From positions 186,001 through 250,000 of the forward strand of contig JALOAG010000002.1 of the NCBI GenBank assembly GCA_023228875.1: a stretch of DNA of 64,000 bases, given 5' to 3'. The position numbers and the translations under genes are program-made. The stretch comes from Bacteroidia bacterium. GTDB taxonomy: Bacteria > Bacteroidota > Bacteroidia > NS11-12g > UBA955. Shown piece by piece: positions 61,035-64,000 of this stretch (its first letter is position 1; each line of letters begins with the position of its first letter). The notes below the pieces were generated by a model. The model was not told the DNA's origin, made no database searches, and saw nothing but the letters and a program-made list of their open reading frames with translations.

Positions 61035-62585
61035 TTAGATATCAAACTTAATTCCTTGTGCGAGAGGTAGTGTTGTTCCGTAATTGATTGTAACGGTCTG
61101 ACGTCTCATATAGGATTTCCATGCATCAGAACCACTTTCTCTACCTCCTCCTGTTTCTTTCTCACCTCCGAATGCTCCTCCAATCTCTGCACCGGAAGTG
61201 CCAATGTTTACGTTGGCTATACCACAGTCTGAACCATTGGCTGCAAGAAATGCTTCAGATTCTCTTAAATCTGTAGTGAAAATTGCAGAACTCAATCCTT
61301 GCTTTACGTCATTTTGCATTACAATCGCCTCTTTAAGGTTGTCATATTGCATTACATATAAGATGGGCGCAAAAGTCTCCTCTTGTACTATTTTATAAAA
61401 ATTCTGTACTTCGATGATTGCAGGGACTACATAACATCCGGATTCATATTCCTTGCCATTTAAGACATCTCCTCCAAAAAGAACCTTTCCACCTTCTTCT
61501 TTTGCCAACATAATGGCTCTAACAAAATTTTCAACTGCTACTTTGTCAATCAGCGGACCAACGAGGTTATGTTCATCCAACGGATTACCGATTTTTATCT
61601 GTTTATAAGCAGCAGTAAGTCGTTTTATAACTTCTTTATAAATTTTCTTTTGTACAATGATTCTACGTGTTGTAGTGCAGCGTTGTCCGGCAGTGCCAAC
61701 AGCGCCAAATACGACAGCGCGAATTGCTAAATCAAGGTCTGCTTTGTCGGATATGATAATGGCGTTGTTTCCGCCTAGTTCTAAAATTGACTTACCTAAT
61801 CTCTCGCCAACCAGTTTAGCAACAGATTTTCCCATACGTGTTGAGCCGGTTGCAGAAAGGAGTGCAACCCTATTGTCTGTTGCAAGTCTTTTTCCCATAT
61901 CTGCGTTTCCATTAATTAATGTTATCACACCTTCCGGAATTTTATTGTTTACCAAAACTTCCTGCAAAATGTTCATCACTGCAATGGCAGAAAGTGGAGC
62001 TTTTTCGCTGGGTTTCCAAACACAGGTATTTCCACAAACCAATGCTATAAAAGCGTTCCAGCTCCATACCGAAACAGGAAAGTTAAAAGATGAAATTATT
62101 CCCACAATACCCAAAGGATGCCATTGTTCTAACATTCTGTGGTGTTGACGTTCAGAATGCATGGATAAGCCATACAGTTGACGACTCAATCCCACGGCAA
62201 AATCACTGATATCAATCATTTCTTGTACCTCACCCAAACCTTCTTGCAGGCTTTTACCCATTTCATAAGAAACCAATGCGCCAAGTTCTGACTTGTATTC
62301 TCTGAGTCTGTTTCCCATCTGTCTTACAATTTCACCTCTTTCCGGTGCAGTATATTTACGCCATTTATGAAAGGCATCCTCTGATCTTTTGAGTACAGCT
62401 TCATATTCAGTTTCACCTGCATACACGATTTTTCCGATGAGTTTACCATCTACCGGTGAAATGATTTCCCTACTCTTAGTTCCTACTGCCGTAATCCAAT
62501 TTGTACCGGTACAAACACTTTCATTTAATCTTCTAATTCTGAGTTTCTTTAGAATGTTGCTTATATCTTGTGTTTCCTTTGCCAT
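61035..62585 (-). CDS. Aldehyde dehydrogenase, ALDH7 (alpha-aminoadipic semialdehyde) type
   Basis: A 516-residue NAD-dependent dehydrogenase. Catalytic Asn168 lies in SSFNFPV, Glu269 in LELGG, and Cys303 in GTAGQRCTT. Length and phrases such as YAGETEYEAVLK, HRMLEQWHPLGIVG and GTSGAEIGGAFGGEKETGGGRESGSD match ALDH7A1/piperideine-6-carboxylate dehydrogenases of lysine breakdown. Whether the substrate is aminoadipic semialdehyde is unproven. It precedes the DUF2851 gene. ATG at 62585; a divergent gene starts 26-90 bases away. Confidence 0.92.
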   Translation of the reverse strand: MAKETQDISNILKKLRIRRLNESVCTGTNWITAVGTKSREIISPVDGKLIGKIVYAGETEYEAVLKRSEDAFHKWRKYTAPERGEIVRQMGNRLREYKSELGALVSYEMGKSLQEGLGEVQEMIDISDFAVGLSRQLYGLSMHSERQHHRMLEQWHPLGIVGIISSFNFPVSVWSWNAFIALVCGNTCVWKPSEKAPLSAIAVMNILQEVLVNNKIPEGVITLINGNADMGKRLATDNRVALLSATGSTRMGKSVAKLVGERLGKSILELGGNNAIIISDKADLDLAIRAVVFGAVGTAGQRCTTTRRIIVQKKIYKEVIKRLTAAYKQIKIGNPLDEHNLVGPLIDKVAVENFVRAIMLAKEEGGKVLFGGDVLNGKEYESGCYVVPAIIEVQNFYKIVQEETFAPILYVMQYDNLKEAIVMQNDVKQGLSSAIFTTDLRESEAFLAANGSDCGIANVNIGTSGAEIGGAFGGEKETGGGRESGSDAWKSYMRRQTVTINYGTTLPLAQGIKFDI

Positions 62586-62674
62586 GTTTTTTTCTTGAGA
62601 GTTACAAAGATATGATATTTGAGAGTCCTGTTGTCAATCGTTTAACCAAAAATTATAGCTTTGACGCAGCTTGT

Positions 62675-64000
62675 ATGCATTCAAATCAAAAGAATATCTT
62701 TTATTTTTTGATGTTCAGCTACGCTGTTCTTGTCTTATTTAATTTGGCATTTATTCCTATTGCGTGGATTGATGAGATTATGGATTTAGATCCTGCTATG
62801 AGATTTGTGGAAGGGCATGGGTATAACAGTAATTTATGGTCATATAAAGGTTCCGAGAAACTGTTTCTCGCGAATTTGCCTTTGCGAAATATGCCTTTTG
62901 TTGTAATGGGTTATCTGTTTGGAGCTGATATATTTTGGATACGACTTCCGCATGTGTTGTTTTTCTTAGGTGCATGCTTCTTCTTGTTTAAATTGCTCAA
63001 ATTTTATTCTAATGAAACAGTTGCCTGGATTGTGTTATTATTTTTTGTGTTTGACAAAGGGATTTATGAGAGTTTGCGTGCTGTGCGTTGTGAAATGCAA
63101 GAACTCTTATATATCTCCGCCTCTTTGTATTTTACATTTATTAAGAAGCGAATATTCTTATCGGTTTTATTGAGTGGATTGTTGGCAATAGTACATCCCG
63201 CAACTTGGGTTATTTCCGGATTGATTGCGTTGAAAAATATTTTTGCCGTGAAAAAATTTCAATCCAAAATACTGGCTATTGTCTTGTATTTATTACCAAC
63301 TATGATTTGGTTATATGTAATCAAATTAGATTTTCAAGGTGTTGTTACTCAGCTCTTTGCTGCCGGTATGGATCATACAGAAATCGCTCAAGGATTAAAT
63401 ATTCTTGGTGCTCATTTTTACAAAAGATTTAATATTTATTTTAGCTCTCAACCTTGGGTTTGGTTAGGAGTGTTGGTCGCACATTTAATTGCATTAAGAA
63501 ACCTAATCAGAGAGAAGGACTATCTTTCATTTATTTTTATTTCACATTCGTTGTTTTGGTTGTTTCTACTCGCGCCTAATTATCGTTACAATCCAAGTCT
63601 GCTCTTGTTCTCATATTTATTGATAGCAAAAGAAATTGCTCGTATCAAGTGGCAATTCTCATGGGCTAAAGTGCTTGTTGGAGTTCTGCTTATAACTCAA
63701 ATGCTGCCTTTTGCAGCAATTAATATAATGGGAATATTACAACGAGAAGAGCGTAACCCTTATCAAGTGCAGCAATGGCTTTCTCAACAAGTATCTCTAA
63801 AAGGAAGAACATTGCTATGTGGTGAATCTATCGGATTATATTGGCTGCATAGTCGTATTGATAAGAGTGGAAAACTGAACTTTTGTGCGCCTAACTATCC
63901 CCATAAGTTTGATTTTTCGAAATATGACCAAATCGTCTTGTTCACATCTGAGGATATTGCTTTATCGCCATTTGCCGAATACGTAATTCCGATCAAATTT
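62675..64000 (+). CDS. Multi-pass membrane protein, glycosyltransferase family 39-like, 3' end missing
   Basis: The frame runs open to the right edge, so the gene is partial (at least 442 codons). About ten hydrophobic helices are seen. The first loop has the acidic motif WIDEIMDLDPAMRFVEGHGY, and later comes LRAVRCEMQELLYISASLYF, the two patterns of ArnT/PMT-type membrane glycosyltransferases. No end is visible, so family choice is tentative. Start codons at 62612 and 62675 are both possible; 62675 fits the hydrophobic N-terminus better. It is divergent from the ALDH gene. Confidence 0.65.
   Translation, partial: MHSNQKNIFYFLMFSYAVLVLFNLAFIPIAWIDEIMDLDPAMRFVEGHGYNSNLWSYKGSEKLFLANLPLRNMPFVVMGYLFGADIFWIRLPHVLFFLGACFFLFKLLKFYSNETVAWIVLLFFVFDKGIYESLRAVRCEMQELLYISASLYFTFIKKRIFLSVLLSGLLAIVHPATWVISGLIALKNIFAVKKFQSKILAIVLYLLPTMIWLYVIKLDFQGVVTQLFAAGMDHTEIAQGLNILGAHFYKRFNIYFSSQPWVWLGVLVAHLIALRNLIREKDYLSFIFISHSLFWLFLLAPNYRYNPSLLLFSYLLIAKEIARIKWQFSWAKVLVGVLLITQMLPFAAINIMGILQREERNPYQVQQWLSQQVSLKGRTLLCGESIGLYWLHSRIDKSGKLNFCAPNYPHKFDFSKYDQIVLFTSEDIALSPFAEYVIPIKF

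Overview
The window is chromosomal DNA of a Bacteroidota bacterium, probably an environmental Flavobacteriia-, Sphingobacteriia- or Chitinophagia-like lineage. Four things point there: AT-rich genes; promoters of the form TTG-N19-TAnnTTTG (clearest before both tRNA genes); a type IX secretion component (PorQ) with several exported proteins carrying T9SS C-terminal sorting domains; and Bacteroidota-specific families (DUF4834, DUF2851, TIGR02757). No BLAST, HMM or folding run was possible, so all names rest on motif and family recognition.

Layout. 1-21.5 kb is mostly housekeeping: a TIGR02757 fragment, an RluB-type pseudouridine synthase, cmk, porQ, lon, a sodium:solute symporter, a lipoprotein, pfkA-recN, a cargo-less T9SS sorting-domain protein, an NFACT/RqcH protein, DUF4834-carB, a J-domain membrane protein, pyrC and a T9SS subtilase, ending with tRNA-Lys(UUU) and a terminator. 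21.8-34.4 kb is a defence island: a type I restriction-modification operon (hsdM-hsdS-HEPN-like gene-hsdR-unknown gene), an IS3-family insertion sequence, and a Hachiman pair (hamA-hamB). The island lies between two diverged direct repeats that look like hsdM leaders. The right-hand repeat is followed by the first 25 codons of a second, destroyed hsdM.

34.5-44 kb returns to core genes: a lipoprotein, free methionine-R-sulfoxide reductase-miaE, a MacB-like permease divergent from lipB, the run UbiA-def-ruvX-lipoprotein-T9SS subtilase, and a carboxypeptidase-like regulatory-domain protein. 44-50.7 kb is a surface-protein and repeat region. Two large convergent exported proteins share a related domain and are separated by a signal-peptide stub and a 16-unit, 21-bp minisatellite. 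A small XRE regulator overlaps the start of the second. A serine-recombinase tail reads into tRNA-Glu(UUC).

50.8-64 kb holds a GNAT acetyltransferase, a lipoprotein divergent from a LuxE/PaaK-like ligase, proline dehydrogenase, a mevalonate/isoprenoid pair (type 2 IPP isomerase and class II HMG-CoA reductase), ruvC, a flippase-glycosyltransferase-small protein cluster, a palindromic dispersed-repeat candidate, DUF2851, an ALDH7-type dehydrogenase, and a multi-membrane-span protein cut by the right edge.

How the genes work together: carB and pyrC belong to pyrimidine synthesis. PorQ serves the secretion route that the sorting-domain proteins would use. recN, ruvC and ruvX are recombination or repair functions. 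The island combines restriction by DNA methylation status (Hsd), a putative RNase-type module (HEPN-like) and a helicase-nuclease system (Hachiman). The most interesting parts are the composite defence island with its duplicated hsdM leader, the HEPN-like gene inside the Hsd operon, and the 21-bp minisatellite.
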